A stretch of DNA of 64,000 nt from Bacteroidota bacterium (lineage in GTDB: Bacteria; Bacteroidota; Bacteroidia; B-17B0; Aurantibacillaceae): the NCBI GenBank assembly GCA_013697245.1, contig JACCXH010000001.1:182009-246008 (forward strand). Direction: 5' to 3'. The translations under genes were made by a program, and so were the position numbers. The notes under the pieces were generated by a model. The model was not told the DNA's origin and did not search any database. It saw nothing but the letters and a program-made list of their open reading frames with translations. This document shows positions 17,047-26,240 of the stretch, piece after piece; the first letter of the stretch is position 1, and the number at the start of each line of letters is the position of its first letter.

Positions 17047-19965
17047 ATGAAATTTAAATTCACTTTTTTTGGCTTAATAATAAGTCTTTTTACTACCGCT
17101 CAGATAAATTATGCTTTTACCACGGCAAGCATTGCTTTTGCAGCAAACGCAGCGCCAACGGTTTTACATGTGGCTTCAATTGACGATGGTATTTCGGCCT
17201 CTACGCCTATAGGGTTTAATTTTTGTTATGGTGGTATAGTATATACTACGTTTCAGGCCAGCACAAATGGAGTAATGTTTTTAGGTACCACAGCGGCAGG
17301 CTCCAACCTTTCTAATAATTTAAATACAAGTTTTGATAGGCCTGCAATTGCTCCTTTATGGGATGATTTAAAGACATCAACAACCGGAAATGTTAATTAT
17401 AAATTAACTGGCGTTTCGCCAAATAGAGTTTTAACTATTGAGTGGTTAAATATGTTGTGGAATTATGTTGCCGCAGGCCCGGTTATTACATTTCAGGTAA
17501 AGCTTTACGAAACAACGAACATTGTTGATTTTAGATATTTGCAAAATGGTACAGCTGTTAATGCCGGTAGTGCCTCAATTGGTCTTGGAGGGCAAACGCC
17601 AGGAGACTATTATTCTTTAGACGGAACAGGGGCCGCTCCTACAGCATCAAAACTTATTGAAACCAATACATTAACCACAAAACCCGCAAATAACCAAGTA
17701 TATATTTGGACTCCGTCTAATTGCGCAGGTGCTCCCGCAGGTGGAACAGCCTTAGCATCTCCGTCATTTTCTTGCGTGACATACAATACGAATTTGTCGT
17801 TAAGTGGATCTACTTCAGCATGTGGTATTACATATCAATGGCAATCTGCTCCGGCTGCAGCAGGGCCATGGACGAACATTACAGGTGCAACGGCTCCAAC
17901 AACTATTGTAAGCGTTTCTTCAACAACATTTTATAGATGTGTATTATCTTGTGGTGCATCAACAGGAACAAGTTCTGCAGTAACAGCAAGTCTTTCTGCG
18001 GCTGGAGCTTGTGGTTTATGTGGAATAAGTTCAATAGCATCTTTACCATTTTCATTAGTTGGTCAAACAACTTGTGGGCAGGGTAATGATGTAACTTCTG
18101 TTAATGTAACAAATGTTTGCGGTAGCACATTGTATTATGGAGGTGAAGATGTTGTGTATTCATTTACGCCGGCATTAAGCGGGTTAATAAATATAAATGT
18201 TACTTCCACAGGCTCTTTTATGGGTATAATGTTATATAACGGCTGCCCGGTTTCTGGAGGTACATGTATAGGAAATGCTCAGAGTAGTGCTGGTAATCAA
18301 ACTTTATGTGTTAATGTTACATTAGGGCAAACATATTATTTGGTTATTGATTCTTGGCCGGCACCAGCGTGTAACCCGTTTGATGTTAGCATAAGTGCGC
18401 CTGGGCCTTGTTCTGGTTCAATTGCAGGGGCTACAGCTGTAGCTTCGCCAACATTTGCTTGCGGTACGTTAACTACTAATTTAAGTTTAACAGGGGTAAA
18501 CCCTTGCGGTGCCACTTACCAATGGCAATATAGTACCGCAATTGGCGGTCCATATACAAATATTGTTGGAGCAACAACTTCAACCTATCTTGCAACAACT
18601 ACAGTTTCTGTTTATTATCAGAACCTACTTACTTGTGGAGCGTCTACAGCAGTTAGTTCGGTGGTGCAAACCAGTGTAAACCCAACTCCTACAGTCGCTT
18701 GTTCACTTTCTACCTATACAGCAGCGGCAATTACCTATAGTTTTGAAGTATTTGTTGGAACTACACTTCCGACAACCGATGATATTTTATTTAATACAAT
18801 AGTTAATTTTGGGTTTCCTGTTTGCTTTGGGGGGAGCCAATACTGGGGTGGTTACGTTGCTAGCAATGGGGCCTTTGTGTTTGATGGAGTGCCTTGTTAT
18901 CCCAATATTTTAACATCAACCTATGCTGCCGGCGGTGTAGGCACTGGTTACACGATTCCAAATCCGGCTCCGGTTGTTGGCACTTCGATTCCAAGAAATG
19001 CTATTTTGGCGCCATGGCAAGACATTAATCCAGCGCTTGGGGGTGTAATGCGGTATTATACTACGGGGGTAGCACCAAATAGAAAATTTGTTGTTTCTTA
19101 TGAATCTATTCCTATGTTTTCATGCGGAACATCAAGCCCTTCCATTTATTATACCGGACAAATAAAATTATATGAAACTAGTAATATTATAGAAATACAT
19201 GTAGGTAATAAGGGTGTTTGTCCAACATTTAATAACGGAGAAGCTGTTATGGGTTTACATAGTTACGATGGTACTATTTATAGACCACCAGTAAATGCAA
19301 CCATGCATAATGCTGTAGGTGGTGTTGGACCATATAATCAATGGACTATGACTAATACTGCCTACCGGTTTCAGTCTCCATGTGCCTCTAGCTCCGGTCC
19401 TTGCTCAACACTCCCGTTAAATTTTAAAAATTTTCATGGCGAAAATATTTCTAGTTTAAATAAGTTAACCTGGGAAACATCTGAAGAAAACAATATGACT
19501 GAGTTCATCATAGAGCGAAGTACTGATGGAATTAATTTCCTTACAATTAGCAGACAATTGCCGAATAATAAACCCTCTAACTATACTTTTAATGATAATA
19601 CATATAAATCTAACGTAATAAACTATTATAGAGTTACAGGTATAGATAACAAAGGAGAGTATAAAAGCACATTCGTTATTCCTATTGAAGGTAATTACGA
19701 TAACTTAACGGTTTCTGAAATTTACCCAAACCCGGCAAAAGATAAATTTTCCATAAACTTTAACTCAAAAACTGAAAATAGTTTTACTTTAAAAATTAAA
19801 GACTTATACGGGCGAGAAATAAAAACATCTCAGCATTTAGTAAATGTTGGAATTTCTCAAGTTTATGTTAGCTGTAATGAGTTTAGCGCTGGTGTATATA
19901 TTGTTGAAGTGTTAGATAATTTTTCGAAAGTCATTTCGCAACAAAAACTTATCGTAGCTAATTGA
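17047..19965 (+). CDS. Large T9SS-exported surface protein with repeated domains
   Basis: The 972-residue protein has a signal peptide (first about 18 residues). A beta-rich domain at about 20-225 recurs in divergent form at about 555-780. Two Ig-like repeats (about 235-320 and 460-545) share SPSFSC/SPTFAC, a YQWQ motif and CGAS. Between them lies a segment resembling a pre-peptidase C-terminal domain (about 322-455). A fibronectin-like region (about 800-880, LTWETSEENNMTEFIIERS) precedes the type IX sorting domain (about 890-972, with SEIYPNPAKDKFSINF and GVYIVEVLD). It should be exported by the T9SS and either attached to the cell surface or released; adhesion is a guess. Confidence 0.85.
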   Translation: MKFKFTFFGLIISLFTTAQINYAFTTASIAFAANAAPTVLHVASIDDGISASTPIGFNFCYGGIVYTTFQASTNGVMFLGTTAAGSNLSNNLNTSFDRPAIAPLWDDLKTSTTGNVNYKLTGVSPNRVLTIEWLNMLWNYVAAGPVITFQVKLYETTNIVDFRYLQNGTAVNAGSASIGLGGQTPGDYYSLDGTGAAPTASKLIETNTLTTKPANNQVYIWTPSNCAGAPAGGTALASPSFSCVTYNTNLSLSGSTSACGITYQWQSAPAAAGPWTNITGATAPTTIVSVSSTTFYRCVLSCGASTGTSSAVTASLSAAGACGLCGISSIASLPFSLVGQTTCGQGNDVTSVNVTNVCGSTLYYGGEDVVYSFTPALSGLININVTSTGSFMGIMLYNGCPVSGGTCIGNAQSSAGNQTLCVNVTLGQTYYLVIDSWPAPACNPFDVSISAPGPCSGSIAGATAVASPTFACGTLTTNLSLTGVNPCGATYQWQYSTAIGGPYTNIVGATTSTYLATTTVSVYYQNLLTCGASTAVSSVVQTSVNPTPTVACSLSTYTAAAITYSFEVFVGTTLPTTDDILFNTIVNFGFPVCFGGSQYWGGYVASNGAFVFDGVPCYPNILTSTYAAGGVGTGYTIPNPAPVVGTSIPRNAILAPWQDINPALGGVMRYYTTGVAPNRKFVVSYESIPMFSCGTSSPSIYYTGQIKLYETSNIIEIHVGNKGVCPTFNNGEAVMGLHSYDGTIYRPPVNATMHNAVGGVGPYNQWTMTNTAYRFQSPCASSSGPCSTLPLNFKNFHGENISSLNKLTWETSEENNMTEFIIERSTDGINFLTISRQLPNNKPSNYTFNDNTYKSNVINYYRVTGIDNKGEYKSTFVIPIEGNYDNLTVSEIYPNPAKDKFSINFNSKTENSFTLKIKDLYGREIKTSQHLVNVGISQVYVSCNEFSAGVYIVEVLDNFSKVISQQKLIVAN

Positions 19966-20252
19966 TTTTTCACTTAAGTGTTTTTCAAAACCCCAGTTAT
20001 TTTTGTAATACTTTGAAAATCAATAGCTGTTTCTTTTCAATTTTCAAAAATAATTTCATTGATGCTTTTTAATGATTAGTAATTGTTAGAGGCTTAAGAT
20101 GATTTATTAATTACAAATAAAAAAAAATTAACCAAATTTCGTGTAGCATATTATCACCAGAGACAAATTTTAGATGTCTTACTCATGTTTCGAATTCATT
20201 GAACGTGTTGATGCATCGTGTAAATTTTCCATTCATTATCACAAAATCTTCT
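19966..20252. other. Non-coding stretch upstream of asnS
   Basis: Together with the promoter region this gap is 315 bases long. I see no open frame or convincing hairpin apart from the -7 box described next. Confidence 0.5.
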
Positions 20253-20260
20253 TAAATTTG
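20253..20260 (+). promoter_or_regulatory. Probable -7 box TAAATTTG for asnS
   Basis: An exact TAnnTTTG match 20 nt upstream of the asnS ATG at 20281. No clear -33 TTTG lies at 19-21 nt spacing. Confidence 0.5.
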
Positions 20261-20280
20261 CGGTCTTAATTAAAATTAGT

Positions 20281-21714
20281 ATGGCGCGCCTTAGAATAAA
20301 AGACATTTTAAAAACTATCCCTACAAACCAAACTATAACGGTTAAAGGATGGGTTCGTACATTCCGGAACAATTCTTTCATTGCGTTGAACGATGGCTCT
20401 ACTAATAATAATTTACAGATAGTAGTTGATTTTACCAATACAGCAGAGGAAACTTTAAAACGCATAACTACCGGGGCAGCTATTAGCGCGACGGGTATGC
20501 TTATTGCATCACAAGGCAAAGGACAAACAGTAGAGATTAAAGCTACTTCTGTTGAAATTATTGGTGATAGTGATGCTGAAAAATATCCGCTACAACCAAA
20601 AAAACACAGTCTTGAGTTTTTGCGCGAGATAGCGCATTTACGTTTTCGTACCAATACATTTGGCGCAGTGTTTCGTGTGCGCAACAGTCTTGCTTTTGCA
20701 GTCCATAAATTCTTTAACGAAAAAGGATTTCTTTACATGCATACCCCAATTATTTCTGCTAATGACGCAGAAGGAGCCGGGGAGACATTCCACGTTACAA
20801 ATTTTGACTTGAATAATATCCCGAAAGATGAAAGTGGGGCTATAGATTATAAACAGGATTTTTTTGGTAAATCGGTTAACCTTACTGTTTCAGGGCAATT
20901 GGAAGGTGAGTTGGCTGCCATGGCTTTTTCTGATATCTATACCTTTGGCCCAACTTTTAGGGCAGAAAACAGCAACACGGTTCGTCATTTGGCGGAGTTC
21001 TGGATGATAGAGCCGGAAATGGCTTTTTATGAATTGAAAGATAACATGGATCTTGCAGAGGAGATGTTGCAATATGTTATTAAATATGCTTTGGATAATA
21101 ATTTAGAGGATATTGAATTCTTATCACAGCGTTTAGAAGAAGAGGAAAAACAAAAACCGCAAAATGAACGCAATGAATTATCTTTGTTGGATAAATTAAA
21201 ATTTTGTCTCGATAATAAATTTGAACGTGTTACTTATACACAGGCTATTGAGATCTTACGAGAATGTAATCATAACAAGAAAAAGAAATTTACTTACCTG
21301 GTAGATAAGTGGGGCGTTGATCTTCAAAGCGAACACGAGCGCTATTTAGTTGAAAAACATTTTAAAAAACCTGTTATACTAACCGATTATCCAAAAGAGA
21401 TAAAATCTTTTTACATGCGCCAGAACGACGATGGAAAAACCGTGGCTGCAATGGATATTTTATTTCCGGGTATTGGCGAAATAGTTGGCGGAAGCCAGCG
21501 TGAAGAACGTTTAGATAAACTGGAAACAAGAATGAAAGAAATGGGTATACCTGTAGAAGAACTTTCCTGGTATTTAGATACCAGACGTTTTGGTACTTGT
21601 CCTCATGCAGGCTTTGGCCTGGGGTTTGAGCGGCTCATATTATTTATTACCGGTATGACCAATATCCGCGATGTAATTCCTTTTCCTAGAACTCCAAAAA
21701 ATTGTGAATTCTAG
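20281..21714 (+). CDS. asnS: Asparaginyl-tRNA synthetase
   Basis: AsnS charges tRNA-Asn with asparagine in the cytosol. The N-terminal OB-fold anticodon-binding domain is at about residues 12-110 ([20 protein letters not shown]). The class II catalytic core follows, with motif 2 ([20 protein letters not shown], about 223-242) and motif 3 ([20 protein letters not shown], about 444-463). The 477-residue length is usual for bacterial AsnS. The ending GLGFERL...[10 protein letters not shown] is typical of AsnS and AspS; length, the N-terminal wording and [12 protein letters not shown] favour AsnS. Confidence 0.95.
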   Translation: MARLRIKDILKTIPTNQTITVKGWVRTFRNNSFIALNDGSTNNNLQIVVDFTNTAEETLKRITTGAAISATGMLIASQGKGQTVEIKATSVEIIGDSDAEKYPLQPKKHSLEFLREIAHLRFRTNTFGAVFRVRNSLAFAVHKFFNEKGFLYMHTPIISANDAEGAGETFHVTNFDLNNIPKDESGAIDYKQDFFGKSVNLTVSGQLEGELAAMAFSDIYTFGPTFRAENSNTVRHLAEFWMIEPEMAFYELKDNMDLAEEMLQYVIKYALDNNLEDIEFLSQRLEEEEKQKPQNERNELSLLDKLKFCLDNKFERVTYTQAIEILRECNHNKKKKFTYLVDKWGVDLQSEHERYLVEKHFKKPVILTDYPKEIKSFYMRQNDDGKTVAAMDILFPGIGEIVGGSQREERLDKLETRMKEMGIPVEELSWYLDTRRFGTCPHAGFGLGFERLILFITGMTNIRDVIPFPRTPKNCEF

Positions 21715-21762
21715 CTCTTAATTGGCATAGCTTTTGAAGTTTGTTTTTTTTAAAAAATAAAC

Positions 21763-22236
21763 ATGAAAAAGCTAATTTATCTCCCATTAATTACCATTAT
21801 TATATTAAGTGGCTGTAAGGGAAATTCTTTTATAACACAGCGTTATACGAAGTACAGCCATGCTTCGCATAAAATATCTCAAAAAGGAAACCCGGTTACG
21901 AAAACAACTATTCCTTCCACTACAACTGTTGACGAAAAAATTGTAGATAACGAAGAAATAGAACCTGGATTAATGAGTTCAAATTCCTCATCAATAAAAG
22001 AAAATATTTTAAAATCCGATGTCGCTACTCATATTTATTCGGCTCGTGCTAAGATAAGCAAACCCGAAGTACTGAATTCTGATAATTTAAAACTGGTTCA
22101 TAAGTCGAAAAAAACCTCCCACGAAAAAAAGCAAGCTGCAAAGCGAATAATTGGAACACTTTTAAAGATCGTGCTTTGGGTTATTATACTAGCCGTAGTT
22201 GTTGGGGTATTACTCATTATCGGAGCGCTGGCATAG
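21763..22236 (+). CDS. Small lipoprotein with C-terminal membrane helix, copy 1
   Basis: The 157-residue protein has a lipoprotein signal peptide ending ILSGC, so Cys17 should be lipidated. The conserved block SFITQRYTKYSHASHK follows, then a variable charged middle, and a C-terminal hydrophobic helix (about 131-155). It is a paralogue of the next gene, with the same three-part layout and the same opening block. The family is not known to me by function. It follows asnS by 48 bases and may be read through from it. Confidence 0.7.
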   Translation: MKKLIYLPLITIIILSGCKGNSFITQRYTKYSHASHKISQKGNPVTKTTIPSTTTVDEKIVDNEEIEPGLMSSNSSSIKENILKSDVATHIYSARAKISKPEVLNSDNLKLVHKSKKTSHEKKQAAKRIIGTLLKIVLWVIILAVVVGVLLIIGALA

Positions 22237-22270
22237 ATTTTGAAGTCTTATTAATAAAAACCATAAAAAC

Positions 22271-22762
22271 ATGAAAAATTTTATCTACCTACCATTAATT
22301 GCCCTTATTATTTTAACCGGTTGCAAAAGCAATTCGTTTACAACACAGCGCTATACAAAATTCGGGCATGCGTCGCATAAAAATTCGCAGCAACAAAAAG
22401 AAATTGTAAAAGCGAATGAGATCAAACAAGAAGAAAAAGAAGAGATCGTTGAAACGGAAGTTGTTAAGCCTTCACCAACCCCAATCAAACTTATAGCTTC
22501 AGGTTTCTCATCTTTAAAAGAGAATATCTTAAAGCCTGAACGCGAAGTTTATGATCTAAACAACACTTCGGTATCTTTATCGAAAGAAGAGACTTTAAAT
22601 ACGGAAGCTTCTAATTCCACTATTAAATCTCAAAAAACCTTTAAACAAAAATCACATAAAGCGGAAGGCATTATTGGCGATGCTTTTGCAACGGCTTTAT
22701 ACATTGTTTTAGTGATCATATTTATATTACTAATCATCTTTGTTATATCATTACTTGGGTAA
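22271..22762 (+). CDS. Small lipoprotein with C-terminal membrane helix, copy 2
   Basis: The 163-residue paralogue of the preceding gene has signal peptide ILTGC, then SFTTQRYTKFGHASHK, a Lys/Glu-rich middle and a hydrophobic C-terminus (about 139-162). Both ends are conserved between the copies while the middle has diverged in sequence and length. It lies 34 bases after copy 1, so the pair arose by tandem duplication and is probably co-transcribed. A hairpin downstream could end the transcript. Confidence 0.7.
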   Translation: MKNFIYLPLIALIILTGCKSNSFTTQRYTKFGHASHKNSQQQKEIVKANEIKQEEKEEIVETEVVKPSPTPIKLIASGFSSLKENILKPEREVYDLNNTSVSLSKEETLNTEASNSTIKSQKTFKQKSHKAEGIIGDAFATALYIVLVIIFILLIIFVISLLG

Positions 22763-22821
22763 TAATTAGTGGAATAAGTTCTACAGAAAGTGCTTTTCCC
22801 CAAAATGTTGACCTGAAATTA

Positions 22822-22856
22822 AAAAGGGGTGAATTCAATCTTCATCCCTTTTATAT
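22822..22856 (+). terminator. Probable intrinsic terminator
   Basis: AAAAGGGGTGAA at 22822-22833 pairs with TTCATCCCTTTT at 22841-22852 (one G-T wobble), with a 7-nt loop. The T-rich 3' arm acts as the T-run. It lies between the tandem lipoprotein genes and the next gene. Confidence 0.6.
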
Positions 22857-22866
22857 TAGAAATAAA

Positions 22867-23643
22867 ATGAACATGAAAAAACTGATTTTATTTTCTTCGG
22901 CCATAATCGCTTTCATTTTTAATAGTTGTACTACACAAACGTATGTGTCTAACGCTGCAAATGTGCCCTTATTAAAAGAAAAAGGTGAGGTTCATATTAA
23001 TATTACACAAAATGATCTTCAGGGCGCATTTGCCTTAGGAAAAAATTTTGCGGTTATAGCAAACGGGTTTTATATGAATTACAGAACCGGCGACACGTAT
23101 AAGCATAGCGGTTTACTTGGCGAGGCAGGGATAGGTTATTTTACACCACTTAACACTAACTTTATTTTCGAAGGTTATGTTGGTGGCGGTGCTGGAAGAG
23201 TTTCGAAACAACAAACTTTTAACGATAACAATAATAATTCTTATACCGCCAACTTTAATGCTAATGCGATTAAGATGTTCATTCAACCGGATATTGGATA
23301 CAAGACTAGGTTCTTTGATGCTATTATCAGTTCAAGAATTTCAACAGTTAAATACACCAGTTTTAGTCAGCAAAATTATTCTGAACAAGATCTTAAAAAT
23401 GATTATTTAGATAATAACCAACTAACCGGCCCGGTATTTATGTTTGCAGAGCCGGCTATTACACTAAGAGGAGGTTATAAATTCCTGAAGATACAATTGC
23501 AATACGGCCAAACAATAAATATGACGCCACACAATATAAAACAGGCAAATAACTTTTCGTCCTTAGGTATTGTGATCAATATTGCTAAATGGTACAATAA
23601 TAATAACGATCAAAAAATTGAGGAAAAGAAAAGTATCGATTAG
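22867..23643 (+). CDS. Outer-membrane lipoprotein with beta-barrel-like body
   Basis: The 258-residue protein has a lipoprotein-type signal (IIAFIFNSC, Cys near residue 21) and a Gly- and aromatic-rich body with alternating strands (FALGKNFAVIANGFYMNY, GGYKFLKIQLQYG). It ends in a basic tail. I recognise no catalytic motif. It may be an outer-membrane barrel-like protein with a lipid anchor. The start could be Met1 or Met3 (22873); both leave a good signal peptide. The stop overlaps the recF stop convergently: TAG here and TAA on the other strand share two bases. Confidence 0.6.
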   Translation: MNMKKLILFSSAIIAFIFNSCTTQTYVSNAANVPLLKEKGEVHINITQNDLQGAFALGKNFAVIANGFYMNYRTGDTYKHSGLLGEAGIGYFTPLNTNFIFEGYVGGGAGRVSKQQTFNDNNNNSYTANFNANAIKMFIQPDIGYKTRFFDAIISSRISTVKYTSFSQQNYSEQDLKNDYLDNNQLTGPVFMFAEPAITLRGGYKFLKIQLQYGQTINMTPHNIKQANNFSSLGIVINIAKWYNNNNDQKIEEKKSID

Positions 23644-24749
23644 GTTTCAATAAGTTTGGCGCTGCCTTCACCAACAATAAAGATCTTGTTCTCTATTTGT
23701 TTTTTGTTCAACAAATGTTCTATGCGATCTAAATGCGTGTCTGTAATAAAAACCTGTCCAAAACTATTGCTGCTTACCATTTCTAATAACTTTGTAAAGC
23801 GCTCTTCATCTAATTTATCATAAACATCATCCAGTAACAATAATGGTTTAGTGTTTTTTTGCTCCTTAATAAATTCAAATTGGGCTAATTTAAGCGCCAA
23901 TAAATACGATTTTTGCTGGCCCTGCGAGGCAAATTTTTTTAAACTAAAGCCATCCAACGTAAATTCAAGATCATCTTTATGCGGACCAACAGTTGTATAG
24001 TGCACAGCTCTATCGCGCGCCAGCGAAGTGATGATCGCAGTTTTAAAATCTTTTTCACCCAAACTATTTTCGTAATGCAGTGCAACCTCTTCTTTACTTT
24101 CGCTAATAAACTGGTAGTAAGAATTAAATAAAGGAATAAAATGTTTTAAAAATTGTAAGCGGATCTCTAAAATAGATCTGCCATAATTAATTAATTGATC
24201 GTCCCATATCTCAATTGTTTCAGAATCGAAGGTCCGGCTTTCAAAAAATTGTTTTAAAAGTGCGTTGCGTTGTTTTAAAACATGAGTGTAAGAAATTAAT
24301 TTATCAAGATATACTTTATCGTATTGCGAAATAATGCCGTCTAAAAACCTTCGGCGAATATCGCTGCTTCCATTTATCAATTCTGCATCACTTGGAGAGA
24401 TCATTACCAGGGGAAATTGACCAATGTGTTCGCTTAAACGCTCGTATTCTTTTTTATTTTTTTTGAAGATCTTTTTTTGGTTGCGTTTTAAACCACAATA
24501 TACTTCGGTTTGCTCGCCGGCTTTTTCAAAATTCCCCTGTAATACAAAAAAACCTTCGTTATGCTTAATATTCTGACTATCAATTGAATTAAAGAAGCTT
24601 TTACAGAAAGATAAATAATGAATAGCATCCAATAAATTGGTTTTTCCCATGCCATTATTACCCACAAAACAATTAATTTTTTGGGAAAATTGGCCCTCAA
24701 ATTCGGAGTAATTTTTGAAGTTTATTATGGAAAGTTGCTTTAAATACAT
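23640..24749 (-). CDS. recF: DNA replication and repair protein RecF
   Basis: RecF is an SMC-like ATPase that helps load RecA at gaps. Starting from the ATG at 24749 it has 369 residues. Motifs are Walker A GNNGMGKTN near residue 30, the ABC signature SQGQQKSYLLALKLAQ near 273 and Walker B KPLLLLDDVYDKLD near 300. A TTG four codons upstream is in frame, but homologues begin M-x-L-x-x-L-x-I-x-N-F, which fits the chosen ATG, and the TTG lies inside the -7 box TATTTTTG (24759-24766). It is divergent from the TPR protein gene at 24850. Confidence 0.95.
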   Translation of the reverse strand: MYLKQLSIINFKNYSEFEGQFSQKINCFVGNNGMGKTNLLDAIHYLSFCKSFFNSIDSQNIKHNEGFFVLQGNFEKAGEQTEVYCGLKRNQKKIFKKNKKEYERLSEHIGQFPLVMISPSDAELINGSSDIRRRFLDGIISQYDKVYLDKLISYTHVLKQRNALLKQFFESRTFDSETIEIWDDQLINYGRSILEIRLQFLKHFIPLFNSYYQFISESKEEVALHYENSLGEKDFKTAIITSLARDRAVHYTTVGPHKDDLEFTLDGFSLKKFASQGQQKSYLLALKLAQFEFIKEQKNTKPLLLLDDVYDKLDEERFTKLLEMVSSNSFGQVFITDTHLDRIEHLLNKKQIENKIFIVGEGSAKLIET

Positions 24750-24758
24750 GGATTTTAG

Positions 24759-24766
24759 CAAAAATA
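24759..24766 (-). promoter_or_regulatory. Probable -7 box TATTTTTG for recF
   Basis: An exact TAnnTTTG match on the minus strand, 9 nt upstream of the ATG at 24749. It decides the recF start, because the upstream TTG lies within the box. Confidence 0.55.
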
Positions 24767-24821
24767 CGCCTTTTTTGGGTGGTTTTTTGAATTACAAATT
24801 AGATTTTTACGGAAAAAAAGC

Positions 24822-24829
24822 TATTTTTG
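24822..24829 (+). promoter_or_regulatory. Probable -7 box TATTTTTG for the gene at 24850
   Basis: An exact TAnnTTTG match 20 nt upstream of the ATG at 24850. With the recF box it forms a divergent promoter pair using the same octamer. Confidence 0.5.
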
Positions 24830-24849
24830 CAGACTAATTTTACGTATAA

Positions 24850-25623
24850 ATGGCTGATTTAAAAGACGAAACAACCGTGGATAATACTGAGAAAACTGAG
24901 GTGAACGAAAACATCGAAGAAACGGTAGAGGAAACACCCACAAAAACAATTGATCCTAGCTTAGAAGGCATTCAACTTTTTTATGAGACAAATAAAAAAA
25001 TGATCACCTATGTGGGTGGTGGTTTACTACTTATTATTGGGGCATTTTGCTTTTTTAAATTGTATTATTTGCCTGAAAAAGAAAACGAAGCTTCTAACGA
25101 AATATTTTGGGCTCAAAATTATTTTGAAGCAGATAGTTTTAATATCGCTTTAAAAGGTGGCGTAAGTGTAATGTCTCCTGATGGTCAAAAAACAATTATG
25201 GGTTTTGAAACTATTGCAGATGAATATAGCATGACAAAAACAGGAAGCCTTGCAAATTACTGCGCAGGTATTTGTTATTTACGTACCGGTAAATTTGAAC
25301 AAGCTATTGAGTTCTTACAGAAGTATGATGGTGATGATGAAATAATTGCACCTATTGCTGTTGGAGCAATTGGAGATTGTAATATGGAATTAAATAAAGT
25401 AGATGATGCGATAAAATATTATTTAAAAGCCGCCGAAAAAAGTAAGAATAGTTTTACAACTCCTTTCTATCTTAAAAAAGCCGGATTTGCTTATGAGCAA
25501 AAATCTAATTTTACAGAGGCTTTAGCTTTATACGAGCGCATTCAAAAAGAATATATTAAAAGTAACGAAGGAAAAGAAATTGAAAGAGATATTGCTAAAG
25601 TAAAAGCTTTAGGTAATCTATAA
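24850..25623 (+). CDS. Membrane-anchored tetratricopeptide repeat protein (YfgM-like layout)
   Basis: The 257 residues comprise an acidic cytoplasmic N-terminus (about 1-50), one membrane helix (MITYVGGGLLLIIGAFCFFKLYY, about 53-75) and a periplasmic domain with TPR units (about 130-245). This layout matches the YfgM/Tol-Pal-region TPR proteins common in Bacteroidota, often next to ribH as here. YfgM of E. coli joins the SecYEG-PpiD chaperone network; the same role here is only a possibility. A strong terminator follows. Confidence 0.75.
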   Translation: MADLKDETTVDNTEKTEVNENIEETVEETPTKTIDPSLEGIQLFYETNKKMITYVGGGLLLIIGAFCFFKLYYLPEKENEASNEIFWAQNYFEADSFNIALKGGVSVMSPDGQKTIMGFETIADEYSMTKTGSLANYCAGICYLRTGKFEQAIEFLQKYDGDDEIIAPIAVGAIGDCNMELNKVDDAIKYYLKAAEKSKNSFTTPFYLKKAGFAYEQKSNFTEALALYERIQKEYIKSNEGKEIERDIAKVKALGNL

Positions 25624-25641
25624 TTCGTAAAAATGTTTTAT

Positions 25642-25670
25642 AAAAAGTCTGCTTTCGGGCAGACTTTTTT
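25642..25670 (+). terminator. Intrinsic terminator
   Basis: GTCTGC at 25647-25652 pairs with GCAGAC at 25659-25664 over the loop TTTCGG. Flanking A5 and T5-6 tracts extend the stem and supply the T-run. It ends the transcript of the TPR gene just before ribH. Confidence 0.85.
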
Positions 25671-25681
25671 ATTTTAGAAAT

Positions 25682-26176
25682 ATGAGCAGTAAAAATAAAA
25701 ATCTATCCAGTACAGAAGGAAGCCCCATACCAAATGCAAAAGCATATAAATTTGGCATTGTATGTTCTGAATGGAACCACGAAATTACCAACGCATTAAA
25801 AGAAGGCGCTATAAAAACATTATTAAAGAATGGCGCTAAAAAAGAAAATATTATTGTAAGAGCAGTACCCGGAAGTTTTGAATTAACCCTTGGTGCGCAA
25901 TACCTGGCGGAATTTACAAATGTGGACGCTGTTATTTGTCTTGGTTGTGTTATACAAGGCGAGACAAGACATTTTGATTTTATTTGTGATGCTGTTGCAA
26001 AAGGTATTACTGATCTGAACATAAAATATAACCTTCCCTTTATTTTTGGTGTTTTAACACCAAACGATCAAAAACAAGCCCTTGCAAGGGCAGGAGGAAA
26101 GCATGGTAACAAAGGCGATGAAGCTGCCGTAACCGCAATTAAAATGCTGGCCTTAAGAAATAGCTTTAAGAAATAG
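25682..26176 (+). CDS. ribH: 6,7-dimethyl-8-ribityllumazine synthase
   Basis: RibH condenses 5-amino-6-ribitylaminouracil with dihydroxybutanone phosphate, the next-to-last step of riboflavin synthesis, and forms a 60-mer or pentamer. The 164-residue length fits. Motifs include VCSEWNHEIT near residue 27, PGSFELTLGAQYLA near 62, GCVIQGETRHFDFI near 87 with the catalytic His, and FGVLTPNDQKQALARAGG near 122. The ATG at 25682 lies 12 bases after the terminator. No other riboflavin gene is in view. Confidence 0.95.
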   Translation: MSSKNKNLSSTEGSPIPNAKAYKFGIVCSEWNHEITNALKEGAIKTLLKNGAKKENIIVRAVPGSFELTLGAQYLAEFTNVDAVICLGCVIQGETRHFDFICDAVAKGITDLNIKYNLPFIFGVLTPNDQKQALARAGGKHGNKGDEAAVTAIKMLALRNSFKK

Positions 26177-26240
26177 TTTGTATGTTATTCTGAAAAAAAG
26201 GAATCTAAAAAATAAAACTCTCGCTTCTCATAACGATATA

